37,756 bases of DNA from JBCDGZ01 sp038750655 (GTDB taxonomy: Bacteria; Bacteroidota; Bacteroidia; Chitinophagales; Saprospiraceae). Below, in pieces: positions 24,964-32,479 of the stretch. The notes beneath the pieces are model-generated. The model saw nothing but the letters and a program-made list of their open reading frames with translations, ran no database searches and had not been told where the DNA came from. Location: positions 1 through 37,756 of the forward strand of contig JBCDGZ010000074.1 of assembly GCA_038750655.1 (NCBI GenBank), read 5' to 3'. Position numbers and translations under genes: made by a program. The number at the start of each line of letters is the position of its first letter. Within the stretch, counting starts at the first letter, position 1.

Positions 24964-26835
24964 TCACAAAGCCCAAGTCCGCAGGCCAATCCAGCCATTG
25001 GCCCCCAAAATCACTACAATTAGCAACAAGGCGAAGCTACAAGCTAGGTAATACCAGCGAAAAGCGCCACTGGCCGTTTTGCGCCCTTGGCTAATGGCAC
25101 TGTAAAGCGTCATTAGACTGATTAGCGCAAATAGTAAGGTGCCCAGAAAAATGCGGAGGGTCCGGCCATTCAAGGCCCCCAACTCACTCAACAGATAAGT
25201 ATTGGTTTGTACGGCGATAAGCGGTAGTAGGCCCCAGGTCAAGGCAGCCATAGCCGCCAGCGGTAGGCAGCGTCGCCCTAGTTCGCCCCAGCTCATCCGT
25301 CGTCGGATCAAGCCCACCAAAGCCCACAGGGCCGTTGGCAGCGCCAATACAATCAACAGCAAGGCCAAGGCCAACACGCCCTTACTGCCATACACCCAAG
25401 CCGTGCTGACCTGCTCATAATATTCATCTCCCTTAATCAACACCTTCTCTCCGGCCTCATTTTCCGTAAAGAAATACATCGGCAGATTCAGCTCCGACCG
25501 ACTAAAGGTCATAGGGCCTGTTTGTAACAGCTCTCGGGCCGGACCACCAAAGTCCTGGTAAAACAACTTCCCCTGCGCCACAAAAATCCGGGGCGTCTTT
25601 TGCAGGCGATCCCGAAAGGCGGCGATGGCATTGCGCGGGCTGCCCAGCTCATAGTGCCCCAAATAGCCCTCCAAAGCCTGCTCATCAAGTGGAAGATAGC
25701 GCAGCGGCCGCTGGCTCCGTAGCCCCTCCAAATACTGCAGCACCAGCCCCTCTAGTCGACGGTTGGAGCGGTCAGTATTAGAAGCAATGACAAAGCCGAT
25801 GTCCAGTTCGCGATTATAAAAAAAGCCGGCATGGCAGGCCCCCATCAGCCCGCGATGCCCCCGAAAGGGCAGCTCGCCAAAGAGCAAACTGGCGTGGTTG
25901 CCGCAGGCATAGCCGCTCTCAAAGCCCGCCCGGGCCGCCAGCGAACTGCGCGGTCGCTCCATAGCCGCCACCAGCGTATCCCCAAACAGCGGCGGGCCGC
26001 CCCGCAGATAGAGCTGTAACAAACGGCTCATATCATCGGCACAGGACCAGAGCGCCCCCTGCGGCCCACCCAGCAAATGAACGGAGGGAATCTCCTGCAA
26101 GCGGCCTTCGGCCACCTGGTATTCCTTAGTATCCGTAGGCCGCAGGCGGCTGAGGCTAAAATCGGACTGCGACATGCCCAGCGGGTCGAGCAGCAGGGTT
26201 TGTAAGTATCGCTCGTAGGGTTGCCCGCTCCGCTTTTCGATCAGGTAGCCCAGGATGTTGTAGTTGGGGTTGGAATAGGCCATCCGCTCGCCGGGACGCC
26301 AGCGGCAGTGCAGCGAGACCTCGTGCAGTTGGACGCCTTCAAGGCCGCTCATCGGCTGCGGTTGGGAGCTGTAGAGCTTGTTGAGCTGCATATCGTCGAA
26401 GCCGCTGGTGTGTTCCAGGAGATGAATGACTCGCAGGGGATGGGTGGTGACCCAGTGGTTTTGGAAGGGAACTTCGGGGGCAAGCTCTCGGAGGGGAGTG
26501 TGGAGTTGGAGTTGCCCCTCAGCCACCAATTGCTGGATGCCAAGGGCTACGAGCATCTTGGTGATGGAGCCCATGCGGAAGCGAGTCTGGCTAGTAACGG
26601 GGCGCTGGGCCGCCACATCGGCATAGCCAAAGCCGCCGGAGAAGAGGATGGAGTCGCGAGTAGCCACACAGAGCATTAGCCCGGCGACCGGCTCTTCGGC
26701 AATGGCTGCGGTGAGCGCTTGTTGCAGCTCCGATAGACTTTGAGGGGCAGGTTGGCTGGCCCCTTCTTGACTACAGAACAGCAAAGCGAGCAGCAAAGCG
26801 AGCAGCAAAAAAAGGACATATCTTTTCGGGTTCAC
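24964..26835 (-). CDS. membrane-bound serine hydrolase (beta-lactamase class C/D-Ala-D-Ala carboxypeptidase type)
   Basis: 623 residues. An N-terminal signal/anchor (about 5-21), a periplasmic serine-hydrolase domain (about 33-370), a further globular region, and four C-terminal membrane segments (about 475-500, 525-545, 560-580, 595-615). The catalytic motifs are complete: S90-x-x-K93 (GSITK), Y187-S-N, and HRG near 325 in place of KTG. The family includes esterases, peptidases and beta-lactamases; the substrate cannot be told from sequence. It starts 12 bp after the PiT gene and may be read from it. The signal peptide DNA holds a 12-bp tandem repeat. Confidence 0.9.
   Translation of the reverse strand: MNPKRYVLFLLLALLLALLFCSQEGASQPAPQSLSELQQALTAAIAEEPVAGLMLCVATRDSILFSGGFGYADVAAQRPVTSQTRFRMGSITKMLVALGIQQLVAEGQLQLHTPLRELAPEVPFQNHWVTTHPLRVIHLLEHTSGFDDMQLNKLYSSQPQPMSGLEGVQLHEVSLHCRWRPGERMAYSNPNYNILGYLIEKRSGQPYERYLQTLLLDPLGMSQSDFSLSRLRPTDTKEYQVAEGRLQEIPSVHLLGGPQGALWSCADDMSRLLQLYLRGGPPLFGDTLVAAMERPRSSLAARAGFESGYACGNHASLLFGELPFRGHRGLMGACHAGFFYNRELDIGFVIASNTDRSNRRLEGLVLQYLEGLRSQRPLRYLPLDEQALEGYLGHYELGSPRNAIAAFRDRLQKTPRIFVAQGKLFYQDFGGPARELLQTGPMTFSRSELNLPMYFFTENEAGEKVLIKGDEYYEQVSTAWVYGSKGVLALALLLIVLALPTALWALVGLIRRRMSWGELGRRCLPLAAMAALTWGLLPLIAVQTNTYLLSELGALNGRTLRIFLGTLLFALISLMTLYSAISQGRKTASGAFRWYYLACSFALLLIVVILGANGWIGLRTWAL
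26781..26804. repeat. 12-bp tandem repeat in the hydrolase signal peptide
   Basis: GCAAAGCGAGCA occurs twice in direct tandem and begins a third time (GCAAA). On the coding strand it specifies repeated LLAL units of the signal peptide. Slippage would change the hydrophobic core by four residues without a frameshift. Confidence 0.8.
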
Positions 26836-26847
26836 CCTACTAAGATA

Positions 26848-29076
26848 TTAATCATTTTTATTAAAAGAATAAAAAGAAGTCTTCTTATCGGCATCGTAGA
26901 TGCGGTGATAAAGCTTGCCAAAACGAGCAGCTACGGCGACGAGGTCTTTGGTTTCAAAGAGGATCTTAAACATCAGCTGACTATTGCGAGAGCCAAAGTC
27001 ATTGTCTTTAATGCCATTGACCTGATCCGACATGGCTTTTTCCAGGACTTGCAACAGGCGATCTTTATGGGCTTCGACGTCATCATAGGCGGTCTGCCCC
27101 TGATGGAGAAGGGCCTGCTGAACCTTACCGAGATAGTCTAAAACTTCACTGCGAATATGTTCCAACTGGCCCACCTGAGCAGCTTTGAGCGGATTGAGCA
27201 TATTTTGCACGTGCTGGCGGCAGGAGCGGACAATCAGCTCAGAAGATTGAACGATGTCCTGTTCGAGGTCGAAGACGTAGAGCAAGACGCGAGAGCCTTC
27301 GGAGTCCTGCTCCTTGATCCGCTTAATAGACTGGTACAGCTCGTATTGCAGGTCTTCATTTTTATCCAGCAACTGCTTGATCGTTTCGTCGGCCTCAATG
27401 AGTATTTTGGGATTTTCTTCAATTACACCATCCAAGGCCGTTCTATAGCTGCCCTTGAGCAAATCCAGGGTACCGGCAATTCTTTGGGACAGTTCTTTGG
27501 ACAATTGGTCAAAAACGATCTGCTCCTTGCTGTTCTCAAAGGCCAATCGAGCCTGCTTTTTCTTGTCTTTCTCTTTATGATAGGTAAAACTTCTGTAGAT
27601 GAAAAACAGGGCCATAGCGATGAGTACGGTAATGGCCGTAAGCTGGAAATAGTAGATGAATAAGGCAAATAGGCCGGCGACAGTGAAGGCAATGATGGCC
27701 GTAGCGAACCAGCCGCCGATGACGTTGATTACTCCGGCTACCCGGTAAACGGCGCTGTCCCGGCCCCAGGCGCGGTCGGCCAAGGAGGTGCCCATAGCGA
27801 CCATGAAGGAAACGTAGGTGGTGGACAACGGCAGTTTTAGGGAGGTGGCGATGGCAATGAGTACACTGGCGGTGGTTAGATTGACTCCGGCGCGGACGAG
27901 GTCGAAGGCGGGTGGATTTTCTTGTTTTTCGACAACGGGGGGCTGTTCGAAGTTTTTGCCGATGCGATGCCGCAAGCTGGCGGGCAGCAATCCGGAGGTC
28001 ATTTTTCCGGCGGAGAGCGTGAAGCGCACCAGGCCCCTGGCCAAGCGGTTGGGATTGAAACGCTCGTGCCCCTCATCCTGGCGACCCAGCCCCACCTCGG
28101 TATCCGTCACTGAGCGGGCTTTTTTCGAAAACCAAAGGGTAACGATCATAATGACTCCCGCAATCACCAATAAGTAAGACGGCGTAGGTACCTTCTGCTG
28201 CATCGATTCCATAGTGAACGTGAATGCCTCCTGCCCACTGCTCAACCAAGCATTGTAAGATTGGAAGCCAGCAATCGGCACTCCGATGAAATTGACCAAA
28301 TCATTTCCCGCAAAAGCCATCGCCAAAGCGAAAGTGCCAAAGAGCACAATGACTTTGAAAACATTCACCTTAGCCATTGTCAATAGTTGCATGACGACCA
28401 GCCAGAAGACAGCAGAAATGCCGATAAAAGTCCACATTTCTTCTTTTACCCACAACACCACATCTCCCGGGACAAAAGAAGCCCCTTTGAGTCCTTTGAA
28501 GATGAGAAAATAGCTCATGGCGGTCATCGCCAAACCGGCCCAGATCGAGCCGACGATTTTTTTACTTTTTTCGTATTGAAAACTGAACAGCAGTCGAGAG
28601 AGAAATTGCACCATCGCTCCAATCAAAAAGGCGAAGCCCACCGAGAGAAAGATACCCCCAATGATCTTGGAAGCCTGGGAAGAATTGATGTACTCGCCCA
28701 AAGAAGCAATATTGCCATCGCTAGACAGAATCTTGATCAAAGAGACGATGACAGCAGCGCCCAGCAGCTCAAAAACGATGGAAACGGTAGTCGAAGTGGG
28801 CAGGCCCACCGTGTTGAAAAAGTCCAAAAGAATAATATCGGTGAGCATTACGGCGATGAAAATCACCATGATTTCTCCAAAAAAGAAGAATTCGGGATTG
28901 AATATCCCCTTTCGGGCTACCTCCATCATCCCACTCGAAAAGGTGGCACCGACAAAGATGCCTATACTCGCCACCATCATGATAACCTTTCGGGAGGCCA
29001 CCTGCGAGCCAATAGCCGAGTTGAGGAAGTTAACGGCATCATTGCTGACACCAACCACCAGGTCTGCTACGGCCAA
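26848..29076 (-). CDS. PiT-family inorganic phosphate permease with cytoplasmic C-terminal extension
   Basis: At least 742 residues. Two halves of a PiT (Pi:H+/Na+ symporter) transporter are seen, with signatures GVSNDAVNFLNSAIGS near the N-terminus, GLPTSTTVSIVFELLG, and in the second half LPLSTTYVSFMVAMGTSL, separated by a large charged loop. After the last membrane segments (about 490) comes a soluble coiled-coil-rich tail of about 240 residues that resembles PhoU-like helical bundles. The annotated start TTG 29076 is the first canonical start codon, but the frame continues upstream with the rest of a good first membrane helix (PELYLIIVVLLFV); an ATT at 29116-29118 would restore it, giving 756 residues. 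It follows the GreA-like gene on the same strand. Confidence 0.9.
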   Translation of the reverse strand: MAVADLVVGVSNDAVNFLNSAIGSQVASRKVIMMVASIGIFVGATFSSGMMEVARKGIFNPEFFFFGEIMVIFIAVMLTDIILLDFFNTVGLPTSTTVSIVFELLGAAVIVSLIKILSSDGNIASLGEYINSSQASKIIGGIFLSVGFAFLIGAMVQFLSRLLFSFQYEKSKKIVGSIWAGLAMTAMSYFLIFKGLKGASFVPGDVVLWVKEEMWTFIGISAVFWLVVMQLLTMAKVNVFKVIVLFGTFALAMAFAGNDLVNFIGVPIAGFQSYNAWLSSGQEAFTFTMESMQQKVPTPSYLLVIAGVIMIVTLWFSKKARSVTDTEVGLGRQDEGHERFNPNRLARGLVRFTLSAGKMTSGLLPASLRHRIGKNFEQPPVVEKQENPPAFDLVRAGVNLTTASVLIAIATSLKLPLSTTYVSFMVAMGTSLADRAWGRDSAVYRVAGVINVIGGWFATAIIAFTVAGLFALFIYYFQLTAITVLIAMALFFIYRSFTYHKEKDKKKQARLAFENSKEQIVFDQLSKELSQRIAGTLDLLKGSYRTALDGVIEENPKILIEADETIKQLLDKNEDLQYELYQSIKRIKEQDSEGSRVLLYVFDLEQDIVQSSELIVRSCRQHVQNMLNPLKAAQVGQLEHIRSEVLDYLGKVQQALLHQGQTAYDDVEAHKDRLLQVLEKAMSDQVNGIKDNDFGSRNSQLMFKILFETKDLVAVAARFGKLYHRIYDADKKTSFYSFNKND

Positions 29077-29186
29077 AACAAACAGGAGGACAACTATAAT
29101 AAGGTATAATTCTGGAATAGAGGCGAATATAGAGATACGAGGTTAAGTCTGTATTAACTGAATATTTACTTTTGATGATCAAAAAC

Positions 29187-29645
29187 TTATAAAACAGCGA
29201 CGACTTTGATCAATTGTTGATTCAATTCGACTTGATCGTCTGCTTTTTTACCAATTAATAGTCGGCCAATTGGCGAGTCCGGTGAAACGGCATAGATGGT
29301 TTCCGTTCCTAATTGTAGCTTTCCCAAACCGATTGCACAATAATATTTCAGCTTATTACTAATCACTAAGCTTCCCAGCTGGACCTCGTCGCTGATCCGC
29401 TCAGGATCAATGGTCGCCAGGATTTGTTGCGCCCGCAGGGCCTGCAGCAGCTGCCCCCGATTTTTCTCCTCCTCCATCTGCATCATAGCCCGCCCAGTCT
29501 CGTACTTATCGCCGACGCTGCTCTTGGTCTCATTGTTACGCGACTCTTCAATAGATTGCAGAACCGACTCTATGGTCGCAATGCGCTGTGCAATCTTCTC
29601 TTGGCAGAGCGCCAGCAACTTCGCTTTTATCGCTGTATCCCTCAT
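29187..29645 (-). CDS. GreA/GreB-family transcript cleavage factor-like protein
   Basis: 152 residues. An N-terminal coiled coil (about 1-75) with an acidic tip (SVGDKYETGR near 43-52) and a C-terminal FKBP-like domain (VQLGSLVISN, IYAVSPDSPIGRLLIGKK) are the plan of Gre factors, which enter the RNA polymerase secondary channel. The sequence belongs to the divergent Bacteroidota group that databases sometimes mislabel 3-oxoacyl-ACP synthase. It starts 3 bp after the WG-repeat gene, so the two are co-transcribed. Confidence 0.85.
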   Translation of the reverse strand: MRDTAIKAKLLALCQEKIAQRIATIESVLQSIEESRNNETKSSVGDKYETGRAMMQMEEEKNRGQLLQALRAQQILATIDPERISDEVQLGSLVISNKLKYYCAIGLGKLQLGTETIYAVSPDSPIGRLLIGKKADDQVELNQQLIKVVAVL

Positions 29646-29648
29646 CCC

Positions 29649-30668
29649 TTAAGATTCTTGCCAAATGGTTGTTCCCCGCCGGTCTATATAGGCCCACTGG
29701 CCTTCCTGCTCTACCCTGGCCAGGCCATTCGAAAACGCCTGCACCTCATCAAAACGAGGATCGATCGCCATCTCTCCGGCGATGTTCACAAAGCCCCATT
29801 CCTCATCAATCCGCACCGGAGCCAGCCCATCGGAAAAAACGCCTGCCTCCACAAACTGCGGCGCCACACAAATCTTACCCCGCCGATCGATATAGCCAAA
29901 CTGCCCATCAACACTCACCGGTGCCCGGCCGTCGCCAAAGTCACCCGCCGCCTCAAACTGCGGCTCCACCACCATTTCTCCCCGCAAATCGACAAAGCCA
30001 TAGCGCCCCTCTTGGACCGCCATTGCCAGTTCTTCAAAAAATTCACCGGCGGAAGCGCCTTCGAGCAGTTCAAACTCCGGTTCGTGCAGCAGATCACCAT
30101 TTTTGGCAATCAAGCCCCACATTCCATCATCAACAAAAACGCCCGTCGAGGCCTGCAAAGGGCCGCACCATTCAAAGCGCGGCTCGATGACCAGCTCGCC
30201 ACGGCGATCGACATAGCCCCAGAGGCCATCTTTGGCGACCGGAGCCAGCCCATTCTTAAATTCTCCAGCTTGATCGAAGGAAGGTTCGATGACAAATGCG
30301 CCCTGCGGGTCGATGTACCCAAAGCGGCCGTTGAGCTGCACCGCGGCTAGCCCCTCGCTAAAGTCGCCCGCCGCGTCGAAGCGAACGTCGATGGCAGCAC
30401 TCCCCCGCTGATCGATATAACCCCAGAGATTGACCAGCTGAGCGCGGGCCAGCCCCTCTTCGAAGTAGCCGACAAAATTGTAGAGGCGCTTCATCAACAG
30501 CCGCCCCAGGCTGTCGAGCGGAATGAGCTTATTGTTAAAACGAACGCGAGAAAAGCCGTTGTAGAAATCTTCGGCCTCAATGTATTGCGGCTCGATGACG
30601 ACCTGGCCTTCGGCATCCATAAAACCATATTTGCCGTTCTCTCGAATTTTATAGAGGGCTGCTGTCAT
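29649..30668 (-). CDS. WG-repeat protein
   Basis: 339 residues made almost wholly of about eight to nine WG repeats of some 35-38 residues, each of the form G-x-WGY/FGY-I/V-D-x-x-G followed by I-x-P-x-F-x-x-A-x-x-F-x-x-G-L-A-x-V. No signal peptide or membrane segment is seen, so it is probably cytoplasmic. WG repeats are protein- or ligand-binding modules without catalytic motifs. First gene of the WG-GreA (perhaps PiT-hydrolase) minus-strand operon. A perfect -7 element 5 nt before the ATG indicates a leaderless message. Confidence 0.92.
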   Translation of the reverse strand: MTAALYKIRENGKYGFMDAEGQVVIEPQYIEAEDFYNGFSRVRFNNKLIPLDSLGRLLMKRLYNFVGYFEEGLARAQLVNLWGYIDQRGSAAIDVRFDAAGDFSEGLAAVQLNGRFGYIDPQGAFVIEPSFDQAGEFKNGLAPVAKDGLWGYVDRRGELVIEPRFEWCGPLQASTGVFVDDGMWGLIAKNGDLLHEPEFELLEGASAGEFFEELAMAVQEGRYGFVDLRGEMVVEPQFEAAGDFGDGRAPVSVDGQFGYIDRRGKICVAPQFVEAGVFSDGLAPVRIDEEWGFVNIAGEMAIDPRFDEVQAFSNGLARVEQEGQWAYIDRRGTTIWQES

Positions 30669-30673
30669 GGCCG

Positions 30674-30681
30674 CAAAGGTA
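30674..30681 (-). promoter_or_regulatory. -7 element TACCTTTG of a leaderless WG-repeat gene promoter
   Basis: Perfect TAnnTTTG on the minus strand with exactly 5 nt (CGGCC) to the ATG at 30668, the same geometry as pdxJ. A TTG lies at 30706-30704. Confidence 0.6.
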
Positions 30682-30723
30682 AATAAATATGGGGAAAATG
30701 GGCCAAGTGTTTTTTGTAAGCGC

Positions 30724-31266
30724 CTAAGAAAAATGGCGATGCCAAAGATAGCCTAGCCCGCCACCGAGTAGGGCTTTGATGAGCGCGCCGGGCCAAAAGG
30801 GGTAAAAGCCGTATTCGAGGGCTTTGGGCAGGCCGTATTTGACGCTAAGCTGAAGGAGGCCGAAGAAGAGGAGCACGGCGGTCCCCAGCAGCATGGCGGC
30901 CAGACTGCGCTGGAAGCTGCGCCCCCAGCCTTTTTCGGCGAGGAGGCCGACCAGCCAAGCGCCGGCGGCGAAGCCGTAGAGGTAGCCCCCGCTGCCGCCG
31001 AAGAGGACGTCGAGCCCGGCTTTACCGCCGGCGAAGACGGGCAGGCCGAGGAAGCCTAGGGCCAGGTAGAGCAGTACGCTGAGGAGGCCCCAGCGGCGGC
31101 CCAGCAGGAAGCCGGCGAGGAGGACGGCGAAGCTTTGGCCGCTGATGGGAATGCCGGCGGCGTTGAGCGGCAGTTCGATGCGGAGTTGGGCAAAGAGGGC
31201 GATGCCGAAGGCAGCGAGGAGGCTAAGGCCAATTTTTTCTAAGGGGCGGGTAATTTCTTTCTGCAC
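30724..31266 (-). CDS. bioY: biotin transporter substrate-binding component BioY
   Basis: 180 residues, six hydrophobic segments. BioY is the S-component of biotin ECF transporters and can work with or without the energising module. Family motifs: the long helix LPLNAAGIPISGQSFAVLLAG, GLPVFAGGKAGLDVLFGGSGGYLYGF, and a C-terminal FWPGALIKALLGGGLG. No ecfA or ecfT gene is adjacent, as is usual for solitary bioY. The DNA is noticeably richer in GC than its neighbours, explained by the Gly/Ala/Leu content. Its start lies 14 bp from the divergent gene's transcription start region. Confidence 0.93.
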   Translation of the reverse strand: MQKEITRPLEKIGLSLLAAFGIALFAQLRIELPLNAAGIPISGQSFAVLLAGFLLGRRWGLLSVLLYLALGFLGLPVFAGGKAGLDVLFGGSGGYLYGFAAGAWLVGLLAEKGWGRSFQRSLAAMLLGTAVLLFFGLLQLSVKYGLPKALEYGFYPFWPGALIKALLGGGLGYLWHRHFS

Positions 31267-31273
31267 AAAGTCC

Positions 31274-31281
31274 TATTTTTG
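31274..31281 (+). promoter_or_regulatory. -7 element TATTTTTG of a leaderless promoter
   Basis: Perfect TAnnTTTG with exactly 5 nt (TGGCT) to the ATG at 31287, the same spacing as in the pdxJ and WG-repeat promoters. This spacing decides the start of the next gene. Confidence 0.6.
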
Positions 31282-31286
31282 TGGCT

Positions 31287-31652
31287 ATGGCAATGCGTGA
31301 TGATTTTCCACCCGCTGGTTCTGACTATATGGGCGGCAGCTGCGACGGCTGGGAGTACAAAACAACCTTTGGTGGCACGACGCTGGAGCAAAACTACGAA
31401 ATGCTGCGGCATTTTTTGCAGGAAGAGGGCTACGGTGATGTCCCCCTTCCCGCAAATACGGATGAATTGATGCGCTTCCGCCTGCCGATGCGGGAGCAGC
31501 AGGTATTGTTATTTGAAGAAACCGGCTATGCCCACAATCCCATCAAAATCCTCTTTTTCCCCGGTCGCCGCTACGCCCACAAGCTGATCCTTTGCATTTA
31601 TAATGAACAATCGCCGGGACACTTGCTGCGCTTTCATGGCATCCAAAATTAA
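31287..31652 (+). CDS. small cytoplasmic protein of unknown function
   Basis: 121 residues, no signal peptide or membrane segment. I do not recognise it. It begins with a Gly/Asp-rich stretch (PPAGSDYMGGSCDGW), has an acidic middle and ends in hydrophobic beta-like sequence (PIKILFFPGRRYAHKLILCIY). Codon pattern and the clean frame between a perfect promoter and a convergent neighbour (5 bp away) support a real gene. Starts considered: GTG 31281 (inside the -7 element, rejected), ATG 31287 (chosen, fits the leaderless spacing) and ATG 31293. Confidence 0.7.
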   Translation: MAMRDDFPPAGSDYMGGSCDGWEYKTTFGGTTLEQNYEMLRHFLQEEGYGDVPLPANTDELMRFRLPMREQQVLLFEETGYAHNPIKILFFPGRRYAHKLILCIYNEQSPGHLLRFHGIQN

Positions 31653-31657
31653 GGCGT

Positions 31658-32362
31658 CTATTCGCCCAGATCATCTAAATCCAAGTCTTCTCCCGCCTCT
31701 TCGAGATCATCCAAGCTGACGTTTTTACCTTCCAACTTCACCACGAAGCGCTTATTAACGAAGAAATTGTATTCGCCCGACTGCCGCTTTTTATTATACT
31801 TCACATAGACTTTATGGCCATCCTGCGTATCCGTATATTCAACTTCATCTTTCGACTCGCGATCGATTTCCAGATTGGACCAGACGGCAGTAGCTAGAAA
31901 AGCTGCTCCGATACCTCCGGTATCAGTAATACTGACGGTGATGCGTTTATCCCCCTTCTCATAAGTCCCCTCAGCGGTAGAGACCTTGATGCCTCCAATG
32001 CCATTGGTTTCGCCCGACATATCATCTCGGTTCAGCTTAAGGCCAGCCAGACGATTGGGCATATACTTTTTCAGTTCGCGAAAGCTCACCGTTTCCACCT
32101 TTTCCCCATCCTTGGTCGTCCCCAGGGCCTCTTGCAGGTTATTCATGGCTTTTGATAGCTCATCACCCGCCTCAGCAGACGCATCTTTGAGGCCGGTCTT
32201 CATATCCTCCATTCCCTTTTCGAGGTCTTTCATACCTTCCTTAAGGTCCTCGGCAGCATTGTCAATGGCTTTCTCCGTTTCGGTGCGATTGTCCGTAGCG
32301 CAGGCGGTAAAAAGGATGCTAATGGTACAGAATAATAAAAATGGAATTGCTAGTTTTTTCAT
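31658..32362 (-). CDS. lipoprotein with N-terminal coiled coil
   Basis: 234 residues. The start at 32362 is chosen because MKKLAIPFLLF begins a type II signal peptide with lipobox FTAC (C21); the frame is open for 15 more codons upstream without signal character. The mature protein starts with a highly charged helix (about 25-75, with EGMKDLEKGMEDMKTGLKD-type repeats) that should form a coiled coil. It continues with an alpha/beta domain (about 85-215) and a strongly acidic C-terminus (DLEEAGEDLDLDDLGE). The family is unknown to me. It lies 117 bp downstream of lysS on the same strand. Confidence 0.85.
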   Translation of the reverse strand: MKKLAIPFLLFCTISILFTACATDNRTETEKAIDNAAEDLKEGMKDLEKGMEDMKTGLKDASAEAGDELSKAMNNLQEALGTTKDGEKVETVSFRELKKYMPNRLAGLKLNRDDMSGETNGIGGIKVSTAEGTYEKGDKRITVSITDTGGIGAAFLATAVWSNLEIDRESKDEVEYTDTQDGHKVYVKYNKKRQSGEYNFFVNKRFVVKLEGKNVSLDDLEEAGEDLDLDDLGE

Positions 32363-32479
32363 TTCTTTTGGAGTGAGTTTATTAGGAAAATAATACGCAA
32401 AAACCAATGTAAGGGCATCTGCTTTGCGCTTTCATTATAATTCTACAAAATCTAAAATCTCTCCGACTAAAATGGGAAA

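Noticed and set aside
29168..29184. TTTTGATGATCAAAA near the PiT gene as another FNR-type box
   Set aside because: The half-sites are separated by one base, not four, and no phased partner or nGnnAYTTG element follows at 21-22 bp.
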